From positions 62,001 through 126,000 of the forward strand of contig WGCU01000081.1 in assembly GCA_015493635.1 (NCBI GenBank): a DNA stretch of 64,000 nt. The letters are read 5' to 3'. The position numbers and the translations under genes were made by a program. Below are positions 27,626 to 36,007 of the stretch, piece after piece. Numbering within the stretch: the stretch's first letter is position 1; each line of letters starts with the position of its first letter. The notes below the pieces were generated by a model that had not been told where the DNA came from, did no database searches, and saw only the letters and a list, made by a program, of their open reading frames with translations. Origin of the DNA: Spirochaetaceae bacterium. GTDB lineage: Bacteria; Spirochaetota; Spirochaetia; B11-G9.

Positions 27626-29285
27626 TTTAAAGAATTCTTTTCTTGAAACAAATCTTCTATCTCTATCGTCCGGCAATGCACAGTTAGCAGAGCAGCTCTC
27701 ATATGCAGAGGAATCAGACTCTCTCTCTATAGCAGAAAGTAAAAAGGGCAAACTTATTCCTCTCATAGTAAAAAATATGAGACAAATACCACTTCATTCA
27801 AGATTTGATCCGGAGAAAGAAGGTAATAGATTTTTTAATACATTTAATAATTCCGGTTACATTGTTTTTCTTGGTTTTGGAGCTGCATATCATATAAATC
27901 CTTTCCTTGCAAACAAACAAATTTCAGAAATACTTATTATAGACAAGGATATAGGTATCTTTAAAAAAATAATTCATTATTTTAATCTTACGGGTATTTT
28001 TCTGGATAAACGCGTTAAAATACTTATTGATCCTGAACCTGAAATAATTACCAGCTTCATACTAAAACACTATATTCCTGCTATTTCTGGGAATCTTCAC
28101 ATTCTGAAATTACGATCCAGAGTAGAAACAGAACCCGATTTTTTCTCACAAGTTACCCGCACCATAAATAATGTCATAGCACCACTCTCTGAAGATTTTT
28201 CTGTACAATCCTACTTTGGAAAGAGATGGTTTATAAATACTTTGAATAATCTTGAAGCAGCTGAAAAAGCAACCACAACTATCCCTCCCGTACAAACAGC
28301 TCTTGTTATAGGAGCTGGGCCATCACTGGAAGTCCAAATGCCTGAAATTAAACAACTAATGCCGGACAGCTTTATTATTTCCACTGATACGGCACTTCCT
28401 GCTCTCTTGAAATTTAATATTAAACCGAATCTGGTTATTTCCATTGATTGTCAGCATATTACCTATTTTCATTTCCTGGAAGGACTCCCTCAAGGGATTC
28501 CTCTCGTTATCGATTTAGCATCACCAAGAAATATGACAAAATTAACAGAAAACATTCTGTTTTTTACAAGCGGACATCCTTTTTCCCTGTATGTAAAAAA
28601 TAAATGGAGAAGTTTTCCATTTATCGACACATCAGGAGGCAATGTCAGTCATGCCGCCGTGTCCCTTGCATATTCACTGGGAGCTAAACATATTCACCTT
28701 TTCGGTGTTGATTTTTCCTATCCGCGCGGTAAAAGCTATGCACGGGGGACCTATCTATACCCTTATTTCTGTTCCCGTTCGAATCGCTTTTCCCCGCTTG
28801 AAAATTATTTTATTACCTTTCTTTTCCATAATGACCAGATAGACAAAAAATATGATCCATCAGGCATCCGTTATGTAACAAAACCAATGATAAGTTACAA
28901 GACTAGACTTGAATCACTTATTTCAGATCTTGATACAGAAGTTATTCCTTCCAAAGGGGAAGGTGAAAAAATATATTGTAAGAATAATCACAAAGAAAAG
29001 ACAATGAAGCGCTTCCCGAGTATTCTGTCAGCAGGTCCTGCAGATACAAGCTGGAAGCTCTTTTTACACAGATATGACCGGATTCTATCAACACTTCCCA
29101 TTCCGAAATATTCAGTGTCCGAATACATGAATTCACTTACTCCACTTCAAAAAGAAATTTGTACAACGATTCTTCCTGCCGCAGCTGCAATTAGAAAAGA
29201 CGCGCCTCAGGGAATGACAGGGACTCAAATACTGAAGGAAACCATTGAGTGGACTAGAAATGTAATGAAGCGATATATTTCTTAA
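27618..29285 (+). CDS. DUF115 motility-accessory-type protein (copy 2)
   Basis: 555 residues. It has an N-terminal nucleotide-fold strand (YIVFLGFGAAYHINPFLANK), then the central DUF115 domain: TALVIGAGPSLEVQMPEIKQ, IISTDTALPALLKFNIKPNL, VISIDCQHITYFHF and HLFGVDFSYPRGKSYARGTY. The C-terminal 150 residues are helical. Predicted glycosyltransferase acting on flagellin or another surface protein. The ATG has AGGGAAG five bases upstream and overlaps copy 1 by 8 bp. Its TAA stop is inside the palindrome TTAA, which also forms the stop of the convergent MEMO gene. The three DUF115 proteins in this window are diverged, not recent duplicates. Confidence 0.88.
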   Translation: MHNLKNSFLETNLLSLSSGNAQLAEQLSYAEESDSLSIAESKKGKLIPLIVKNMRQIPLHSRFDPEKEGNRFFNTFNNSGYIVFLGFGAAYHINPFLANKQISEILIIDKDIGIFKKIIHYFNLTGIFLDKRVKILIDPEPEIITSFILKHYIPAISGNLHILKLRSRVETEPDFFSQVTRTINNVIAPLSEDFSVQSYFGKRWFINTLNNLEAAEKATTTIPPVQTALVIGAGPSLEVQMPEIKQLMPDSFIISTDTALPALLKFNIKPNLVISIDCQHITYFHFLEGLPQGIPLVIDLASPRNMTKLTENILFFTSGHPFSLYVKNKWRSFPFIDTSGGNVSHAAVSLAYSLGAKHIHLFGVDFSYPRGKSYARGTYLYPYFCSRSNRFSPLENYFITFLFHNDQIDKKYDPSGIRYVTKPMISYKTRLESLISDLDTEVIPSKGEGEKIYCKNNHKEKTMKRFPSILSAGPADTSWKLFLHRYDRILSTLPIPKYSVSEYMNSLTPLQKEICTTILPAAAAIRKDAPQGMTGTQILKETIEWTRNVMKRYIS

Positions 29286-30139
29286 TAGTAAATACCGACA
29301 TAACCAACAAATGAATCCCCGGGATACACATCATAACTTGTTTTGTAAAACAGGGGATATCCTCTTTCTCTTCCCGTTTCACCGGCAAATGAAAAAGCAC
29401 ATACAGCCGCTCCGGGGGAGCATGCAGCCCTGGCGGTATTTCCGAGAAGAATAACCTTTTCACCGTTCATGGCAACCATTTCCTCAATTATTTTTTTATC
29501 GTTACTGTTTTTCATCCAGGAAAGAGCTGCTTCACCGTGACCATGGGGTGTAAAATGATACGTATCGCCGTAATGTGTCAAATCAGTTGATCCAATAACA
29601 ACAATTGAGCGGTTTAATTTCTGCGCAGTTTGATAAATATCTTTTCCAAGATCAATCGCTCTATTATCCGCTCCTGCTCTTATGGCAACGACATTACTTT
29701 CGGGGAACAAGTATTTTATTAACGGAAGCTGAATTTCAACGGTATTATCAACGCCCGTTTCAGGCTGAAAACTCTGTAGCAGAGACAACTCTTCAAGAAA
29801 AGCTGTGTCTACACGTAAAGAACCAAGGGGAGTTTCAAGCTGCATATAATTATAGCAGAGAGGTTCTGCTCCCGCAGGCAGATGTCCGCCCACAATAACA
29901 ACGGTATCAACGTTCTTCTTCAGCACCGCCATCGTTCTGAATGCAATATCTCCTGAGAAAAACCATCCCGCATGCGGTACAATGGCCGCAGTACCCTCTA
30001 CATCACTTCCGGAACCAGGATATATTTTCTCCCATTCCCGGATAATATCAATAACCTGATCTTCTCTTTCAGGATACCATCCTACAGGAAGTACACGCTT
30101 ACGGCTTTTATAGAGTTCCATACTATAAAAATAGTCCAT
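29282..30139 (-). CDS. MEMO-family protein (AmmeMemoRadiSam system protein B)
   Basis: 285 residues with the MEMO fold motifs: AAIVPHAGWFFSGDIAFRT, GVDNTVEIQLPLIKYLFP, SSTDLTHYG-like sequence (GSTDLTHYGDTYHF) and a Cys in ARAACSPGAAVCA. These give the His/His/Asp/Cys cleft shared with extradiol dioxygenase-like proteins. Its biochemical role is unsettled; in many microbes it is encoded with AMMECR1 and a radical-SAM enzyme, neither of which is near here. The start at 30139 is one base from the upstream end of the divergent frame; a Met six codons in (MELYKS) is an alternative, and neither has a ribosome-binding site. Confidence 0.9.
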   Translation of the reverse strand: MDYFYSMELYKSRKRVLPVGWYPEREDQVIDIIREWEKIYPGSGSDVEGTAAIVPHAGWFFSGDIAFRTMAVLKKNVDTVVIVGGHLPAGAEPLCYNYMQLETPLGSLRVDTAFLEELSLLQSFQPETGVDNTVEIQLPLIKYLFPESNVVAIRAGADNRAIDLGKDIYQTAQKLNRSIVVIGSTDLTHYGDTYHFTPHGHGEAALSWMKNSNDKKIIEEMVAMNGEKVILLGNTARAACSPGAAVCAFSFAGETGRERGYPLFYKTSYDVYPGDSFVGYVGIYY

Positions 30140-30200
30140 ATTGGATAAAATGAAAAGAAAAAAGGTTTTAAAATGGACAAAAATTACGTATAATAAATAT

Positions 30201-31256
30201 ATGAAAGAAAATCATACCGGTGTTTACAATATTCTTAGTATTCTTCTTTTGATCAGCGTTCTTTTGTGGATGGGATTACGACTTACTATCAGAGTAGATA
30301 TGAACACCCGTAAAATGAATACAGCTTTTAATGCTGTCAGCTCAACAATTCTGGAAGATATCTTCCTTAACAAACAACCAACATCAAGAACTTCCAATTT
30401 TGTAAAACTATCAAATCTTGCTCTCTCCAGTCCCTCTTTAAAATCCCTTCTTATAACAGATAACAACGGTAAACCCGTTTATATTTTTGCTAGAAACGCC
30501 GGTGCTGTAAAACGGCAGGAGGGGGTTCCTCCGGTCCAGATAATCGATACGATAAAAGATAGGGAGATAAGCACTTTTGAATCTTTCAATGGCAGCATTT
30601 ATCATATTCAATCAGTATTCACCGTTTTAAAGAACTCTCTCCTGGTTCAAACAATAATAATCGGACTTGTAGTACTTCTTGCATTATGTCTTTTATCCAT
30701 CTTCATTATGGTATCACTGTACAGAAAGTCAGGGAAAAAGAGTTCACAACATCCCTCTACCATCCATGAAAAGACCACTGAATATACTAATAAAGAATCC
30801 TTTCCTCTTTTAAAACTTACCAACGAATTAAAGCGAGCAGCTTCTTTTGACCAGGATCTTACCCTCGTACTTATAAAAACCGAACAAGATTTTATCAAAA
30901 CCAACAACAGTAGCTTTCTTGAATTTTTACATGAAATTTTTTCCTATTCTGATCTTATTTTTAAATACTCTGAAACAGAATTTGCCCTTATCCTCCCCAA
31001 CGAGGATATTGATTCAGGGATAGCCCGCATACGGGATTTCGACCAGAACGCTTCCAACAAGTTTAATATCTTAAGCCTCTACCCCTTCCACTATGGTTTA
31101 AGCTCCCGAAACGGCAGACTGATAGACGGTCAAATACTCTATTCTGAAGCCTCCGCGGCTCTTAGAAAATCTCTACAGGACAACGATGCACATATTATAG
31201 GGTTCCGTCCTGATCCGGCAAAATACAGGGAGTTCCTTTCAAAAGGAAAATACTAG
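30201..31256 (+). CDS. Membrane protein with degenerate GGDEF-like domain
   Basis: With the start at 30201 (MKENHTGVYNILSILLLISV) the product has 351 residues. A first membrane span lies at about 8-32, an extracytoplasmic domain of about 100 residues follows, and a second span is near 145-170 (TIIIGLVVLLALCLLSIFIM). The cytoplasmic domain resembles GGDEF: the motif strand reads FKYSETEFALILPNED, so the GGDEF loop is SETEF and cannot bind GTP as in active cyclases. The frame runs up to a TTG at 30141 and an ATG at 30150, but no start has a Shine-Dalgarno; a perfect TATAAT ends six bases before the 30201 ATG. CTAG at the end is shared with the convergent DUF4340 stop. Confidence 0.75.
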   Translation: MKENHTGVYNILSILLLISVLLWMGLRLTIRVDMNTRKMNTAFNAVSSTILEDIFLNKQPTSRTSNFVKLSNLALSSPSLKSLLITDNNGKPVYIFARNAGAVKRQEGVPPVQIIDTIKDREISTFESFNGSIYHIQSVFTVLKNSLLVQTIIIGLVVLLALCLLSIFIMVSLYRKSGKKSSQHPSTIHEKTTEYTNKESFPLLKLTNELKRAASFDQDLTLVLIKTEQDFIKTNNSSFLEFLHEIFSYSDLIFKYSETEFALILPNEDIDSGIARIRDFDQNASNKFNILSLYPFHYGLSSRNGRLIDGQILYSEASAALRKSLQDNDAHIIGFRPDPAKYREFLSKGKY

Positions 31257-32161
31257 TACGTATTCAGCATTTTTATGTATGTTGGAAATATTGAACGGAA
31301 TACAGCCGCACTGAGAATATACAAAGTGGAGGATCTGTCTGAAGCTGCGTAAATTTTATTTTCTGAGTCGTTGTAGAAAGACAGGAAATAATTCTTCCCG
31401 GATGTTAGAGAAATTCTAAGCCGCCCGATCCGTTTCATACTTTCTGCGGATACATCTGCCAATCTTTCTGCCGTTAAATTTACTATCTGTTCCAAAAGAT
31501 TCTGAACAGCCAGCCTCTTCAGCACTGTTTTTCTGTCAGATTTCTCAAGGATCCATTCATCCTGTCCATGTACGATCATGCGTAATACTTTAAATGTATC
31601 TTCAGATCTGTAAATAATGAGCGAATTTATACGGGAAGGATTAAGATCTTTATAAACTTTAAGCCGCATCCAGTAAAATATATTCTGATACAGAGCATCC
31701 GACGGAAAATCAGCTTCGTATGTCTGTTTGACATTATCCTTTCTGATAAATATATACGGTGAATTTTCGACCTTTTTTCCAAAATAGATTTCTTCTTCAC
31801 ACGCACTACCGCTGAATTTTAGTTTAACAGCATGGGCTGTATCTACACCCAGCCAAGGCCAGGCATCTTCTGTACTGCCTGATTCTGCATATATTTTCAT
31901 TGTTCCGATTGCATTGATAAATACTGCTATTTTATCCTCATCTGCCGGGAACCATTTCCCGTTGTAGTATACAGACCAATTACCTGCTGTTTCTGATACC
32001 AGTATATTTTGTGAAGATGAATAGATTTCAAAGGATCTGCAGGAATTGATACACTTTTGATTTATAACATTTTCAGGTTGGTTGCGATTATGAAAAAGGA
32101 GAAAAAGAGCACCTGCTGTTAAAGCAATACCAATGAATTTCATTACCATACTGCGTTTCAT
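31253..32161 (-). CDS. DUF4340 domain protein
   Basis: 302 residues with an N-terminal membrane span (about 6-24, FIGIALTAGALFLLFH) and an extracytoplasmic part with tandem DUF4340-like units (WSVYYNGKWFPADEDKIAVF followed by an INAIGTMKIY strand is typical). DUF4340 proteins commonly follow GldG-type ABC auxiliary genes, as here; function unknown. The frame extends upstream to 32260 inside the GldG gene, but the ATG at 32161 overlaps the GldG stop as ATGA, which is the best start. Last gene of the mcsA-to-DUF4340 run. Confidence 0.85.
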   Translation of the reverse strand: MKRSMVMKFIGIALTAGALFLLFHNRNQPENVINQKCINSCRSFEIYSSSQNILVSETAGNWSVYYNGKWFPADEDKIAVFINAIGTMKIYAESGSTEDAWPWLGVDTAHAVKLKFSGSACEEEIYFGKKVENSPYIFIRKDNVKQTYEADFPSDALYQNIFYWMRLKVYKDLNPSRINSLIIYRSEDTFKVLRMIVHGQDEWILEKSDRKTVLKRLAVQNLLEQIVNLTAERLADVSAESMKRIGRLRISLTSGKNYFLSFYNDSENKIYAASDRSSTLYILSAAVFRSIFPTYIKMLNTY

Positions 32162-33663
32162 TTTTTTCTGGATTCCTTCCTGAATTGAATAAACGCGACA
32201 ACCAGTATTAAGAGGGGTAAAACAAAGACATTGATAACTTTTGAGGCAAAATAAACCCATGCTCTTCGGTTGTCAGGATACGCATCAAGATAAACATCTC
32301 TATCATGTCGAGTACGTATACGCATAAAATCATCATTTTGCGATAACCAGTCTATACAATTATGTATAAATCCTAGATTATAGTAACTTTCAGAGTACTG
32401 AATAAGGTTGGAAAGAAAATCAGAATCCCCTACTACAATCAACCGTGCTTTATTATGGGAAAGGGATACAGCAAGATTAAACTGCCCATGCTGCTTACCG
32501 GTACCGGGGCCATATTCACCTGCACTGTATGGACTTGTCCTGAAATCAGTATTCATTTCCCAGGCGAGGGTTGAACTTTTTGCAAGTATCATACTGTCGT
32601 TATCTTTCCTTTTATCCATAATGAGTGGACTTGTCCACAGAAGATCCAGTCCTGTAAAGTTCGCCGTAACAGGACTTTCTTCAGAAACCGATGATTTTTG
32701 TACACTCACCCATTCCGGATACGCCCCAACAGTCTGCCAGGCAATATTTCCATAAATTTCTTTCGGAATCCTGAATTTTTTTGAGAAAGGATCAAGAACA
32801 ATTCCAGCAGCAATGCGAACACCGTACTTTCTTAAATATTGTATCAAAAGATCATTTTCCAGCGGGACAGCTTTCAGGTTTTTTTCAAGATCAACATACA
32901 CCCCGTCTACAGCAAAAAGTACATTCCCGCCCTTGTCAATAAAGTGATCAATCCTGTCAATATCCGCTTTAGAAAGATCCCTGCTACCAATAACAACAAG
33001 AACATTTATGGCGGAAATTTCAGTACTACCCCGATCTATTATTTTTAAATCGAAATCATTGCTCAAATTATCACGCATTAAGCTATAATCAGAATCCAGC
33101 TTTTTATCAGCATTACCTAACAGGAAACCTACTACCCGCCGCCTGTTCTGAATAATCTCCCTTATATTTGATACAATCTGATATTCAAGATTGTCAGAAG
33201 TGAATACCCCGGGGAGAACTTTAGTCCTATCCAGAAATTGAATTTTTATTCCGGAATAAACACGCAGAGTAGTTTCCTCATTATTCTTGACTACCTTTAC
33301 CGTAAGCGGCATGATGCCGGCTTTCTCCATCTCTTTATCAGCATCTTTTCCTTCAGGATGAGTTATTACCAATTGTATCTTTCCATGAGAAAACACCTTG
33401 AATTCCTGTAACATATTTTTAATGTCCCTGATGTCCGGCATAATTTGTTCCAGGTTATCTGATACATAATAATGAATTATCACCGGTTGAGGTATTTCCC
33501 TAAAAATACTTCTACTTACCGGAGTAAGGGTAAACAGCTTGTTTTCTGTTATATCAAATCTGTAAAAATATTTCTCTGTCAATGATAAGAAGAGTATAAT
33601 TAGAATGGTACCTGTTAGGGCAATCAGCCGTTCCCGCTTTCTCATATCCGCTCTTACGTCCAT
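32158..33663 (-). CDS. GldG-like ABC transporter auxiliary protein
   Basis: 501 residues. A first membrane span (about 11-30) is followed by YFYRFDITENKLFTLTPVSR, the signature opening of GldG/ABC-auxiliary proteins, a large extracytoplasmic domain with a type-1 glutamine amidotransferase-like fold (VVIGSRDLSKADIDRIDHFI followed by a DKGGNVLFAVDG strand), and a second span at the C-terminus (VINVFVLPLLILVVAFIQF). In gliding Bacteroidetes, GldA-GldF-GldG form an ABC complex; in other phyla the cluster is of unknown role. It overlaps the permease gene by 10 bp. Confidence 0.88.
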   Translation of the reverse strand: MDVRADMRKRERLIALTGTILIILFLSLTEKYFYRFDITENKLFTLTPVSRSIFREIPQPVIIHYYVSDNLEQIMPDIRDIKNMLQEFKVFSHGKIQLVITHPEGKDADKEMEKAGIMPLTVKVVKNNEETTLRVYSGIKIQFLDRTKVLPGVFTSDNLEYQIVSNIREIIQNRRRVVGFLLGNADKKLDSDYSLMRDNLSNDFDLKIIDRGSTEISAINVLVVIGSRDLSKADIDRIDHFIDKGGNVLFAVDGVYVDLEKNLKAVPLENDLLIQYLRKYGVRIAAGIVLDPFSKKFRIPKEIYGNIAWQTVGAYPEWVSVQKSSVSEESPVTANFTGLDLLWTSPLIMDKRKDNDSMILAKSSTLAWEMNTDFRTSPYSAGEYGPGTGKQHGQFNLAVSLSHNKARLIVVGDSDFLSNLIQYSESYYNLGFIHNCIDWLSQNDDFMRIRTRHDRDVYLDAYPDNRRAWVYFASKVINVFVLPLLILVVAFIQFRKESRKK

Positions 33664-34358
33664 CTTTCGAGTAGTAATCTTTCTCTGCTAAAAAAAAGAA
33701 AGAGAAATGTTACCACAAGAAAGTAGAAAATATCCCTGGTATCAAGAATTCCCTTGGCAAACGCAGTAAAATGATTCGCCGGAGAAATATACTGCAAAAG
33801 GGGAGAGAATTTAAAAAGCAGACCGGGTTCTGTAAGTAAAAAAAATATAAGAACAGAGAGTATATATGCCTGTATCTGCGTGCCGGAAAGAGAAGATACG
33901 AAAAAACTTATGGAAACAAAAGTTGATGAGAGAAAAAATAGTCCGATGTATTCTCCTGCAATCTGTCCTGTATCAAACGAACCAAGCTGGAGAAGCGTTA
34001 AAGGAACGGGCGTTGTCAGAATAAGCAGTACACTGCTTTCCACGAGAAGAGCTGCATATTTTCCGAGAACAAGTTCACCAGAAGAAAGAGGTAGGGTAAA
34101 CATAACTTCCAGAGTTCCATTCTGCCTTTCTCCCGCAATACTTCCCATTGAGAGTGCTGGAATAATAACAATGAAAAGGTAGGGGAAAAGGGTGAAATAA
34201 ACTCCAAAATCAGCTCTGTTCGCTGCAAGAAAATTATTTATTTCATAGAACCATAAAGAACTTGTTATAAGGAAAAAAAAGATCAAAAGATAAGATCCCG
34301 GCGATCTATAAAATATTTTCAAGTCTCTTCGCGCAACAAATAAACTGTTCCTCATCAC
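33654..34358 (-). CDS. ABC-2 type permease (GldF-like)
   Basis: 234 residues with six hydrophobic segments, starting with VARRDLKIFYRSPGSYLLIF, the usual N-terminal motif of ABC-2 permeases. SIAGERQNGTLEVMFTLPLS is the family's conserved cytoplasmic loop. It should form the membrane channel for the ATPase encoded just upstream (4-bp overlap) with GldG downstream. Substrate unknown. Confidence 0.9.
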   Translation of the reverse strand: MMRNSLFVARRDLKIFYRSPGSYLLIFFFLITSSLWFYEINNFLAANRADFGVYFTLFPYLFIVIIPALSMGSIAGERQNGTLEVMFTLPLSSGELVLGKYAALLVESSVLLILTTPVPLTLLQLGSFDTGQIAGEYIGLFFLSSTFVSISFFVSSLSGTQIQAYILSVLIFFLLTEPGLLFKFSPLLQYISPANHFTAFAKGILDTRDIFYFLVVTFLFLFFSRERLLLERWT

Positions 34359-35059
34359 TCCCTCCTGTGCTGTACTTCTGTTAAGTATGCTTCTTCAAGA
34401 GGTTGTGAAGATAAAGATGAAATACTTTTAACAAGCTCCCCGTCAATCAGAATATATGTTTTTGTGCATAAAGATGCAATTTCCTGGAGGATGTGTGTTG
34501 AAAGAATAATAATATGAGATTGCCCGATCGCTTTAAATAATTCTCTCATGGCAACAATCTGTTCAAAATCCATTCCGCTTAAGGGTTCATCAAGGAGAAG
34601 TATATCCGGCGAATTTAACAATGCCTGTGCCAGTCCGACCCGCTGCCGGTATCCCTTTGAGAGGAACCCAATCCCTGTATTGTATTCATTTGTCAACCTG
34701 CACAAATCAATAACTCTCTCAATCTCTAAAGATCTCTTTTCCGCTTTCAACCCCTTTAATGAAGCAATATAGAAAAGATATTCCCTCACCCGCAGCTTTA
34801 AATCGAGAGGGGCGTTTTCAGGAAGATAACCAATTTTCTTTTTTACAGCCAAAGATTGCTCAGCAACATTAAATCCGTTAACACTGACACTCCCTGAAGA
34901 AGGAAACTGAGAGCCTGATAAAATTTTTAAAAGAGTCGATTTTCCTGCTCCATTCGGACCGAGAAGACCATATATACCATTACGTTCAATTTTAAAAGTT
35001 ATTCCCTTCAGAACAATAGTATCATGGTACATTTTCTTAAGTTCATTTACCTGAATCAA
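34355..35059 (-). CDS. ABC transporter ATP-binding protein (GldA-like)
   Basis: 234 residues with the full set of ABC ATPase motifs: Walker A LLGPNGAGKSTLLKIL at about 33-48, a signature loop LSKGYRQRVGLAQALL (LSKGY in place of LSGGQ, common in the ABC-2 branch), Walker B DILLLDEPLSGMDF and the switch His in IILSTHILQE. It pairs with the permease and GldG/DUF4340 genes downstream. Located three bases after the RNase Z stop. Confidence 0.93.
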   Translation of the reverse strand: MIQVNELKKMYHDTIVLKGITFKIERNGIYGLLGPNGAGKSTLLKILSGSQFPSSGSVSVNGFNVAEQSLAVKKKIGYLPENAPLDLKLRVREYLFYIASLKGLKAEKRSLEIERVIDLCRLTNEYNTGIGFLSKGYRQRVGLAQALLNSPDILLLDEPLSGMDFEQIVAMRELFKAIGQSHIIILSTHILQEIASLCTKTYILIDGELVKSISSLSSQPLEEAYLTEVQHRRE

Positions 35060-35062
35060 CGG

Positions 35063-35992
35063 TTAATCCTCAAAGGGGATATCAATGGACTGACCGTCTC
35101 TGCACAGAAAGGTGTCGGGAAATATCTCTTTCGCCTCATGGAGAAGATGACGTAAATCATATTCTGTATACCGGGGGCTGTAATGTATTAACCCCATTTT
35201 TTTTATACCGCCTGCGTCTTTAGCAATGGTAGCTGACTGCACAGAAGTTAAGTGTTTTTTCTCTTCAGCACTTTCCTTCAGCTCATTCCGGAACATCCCT
35301 TCACAAATAAGGAGATCCGAACCGGAAACATTATCTTTTATGGTATCAAAATATTTTGTATCAGTTATAAAAGAGAACTTTCTTCCTTTTCGCTCATCAC
35401 CGAGTACCTGATCAGGTTTAATAATAGCCCCGTTTGAAAGAGTAATTTCATTTCCTGATTGAAGCTGAGCCCATAGGGGCCCTTTCGGAATACCGAGAGC
35501 AATAGCTGCATCCGGATTAAAAATTCCCGGCCGGGGGTCTTCGATGAGGGTATAACCGAAACATGGTTTTGTATGGTTCAGTCTGAACGATTCGACACGA
35601 TATCCTTCTCCCCGGAAAACAACGCCTGGTCCATTTATTTCCTTTATGATGACATCATAATTAATATACATGTCGAGAGCTTTTCTGCTCGATTCCACGT
35701 ATTCCCGTATATTAGGAGGACCGATTATATAGAGAGGCTCTTTCCGTTCAACCTGACTTGAGAGCATCATGATACCGGGAAGTCCGGTTACATGATCAGC
35801 ATGTGTATGGCTAATAAAAATGGTTGAAATTTTTTTCCACTTCAGGTTCAGTTTCCGTAACGATACCTGAGTACCTTCCCCGCAGTCGAAGAGAAAAAGT
35901 TCTCCTTCCCTCCGCAGCAGTACGGATGTCAAAAATCTTCCCGGAAGGGGCATCATACCCCCCGTTCCAAGAATAAAAAGTTCTAAATTCAT
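35063..35992 (-). CDS. rnz: Ribonuclease Z
   Basis: 309 residues starting MNLELFILGTGGMMPLPGR, with the zinc motif ISHTHADHVTGLPG (HxHxDH), SFRLNHTKPCFGYTL, FITDTKY and the late HYSPRY His. This is the short tRNase Z form that cuts the 3' trailer of tRNA precursors. It is consistent with the tRNA genes here, which do not encode CCA and so need trimming at the discriminator. It lies 15 bp after clpC in the same direction. Confidence 0.93.
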   Translation of the reverse strand: MNLELFILGTGGMMPLPGRFLTSVLLRREGELFLFDCGEGTQVSLRKLNLKWKKISTIFISHTHADHVTGLPGIMMLSSQVERKEPLYIIGPPNIREYVESSRKALDMYINYDVIIKEINGPGVVFRGEGYRVESFRLNHTKPCFGYTLIEDPRPGIFNPDAAIALGIPKGPLWAQLQSGNEITLSNGAIIKPDQVLGDERKGRKFSFITDTKYFDTIKDNVSGSDLLICEGMFRNELKESAEEKKHLTSVQSATIAKDAGGIKKMGLIHYSPRYTEYDLRHLLHEAKEIFPDTFLCRDGQSIDIPFED

Positions 35993-36007
35993 AGTAATCG
36001 TTTTGCC

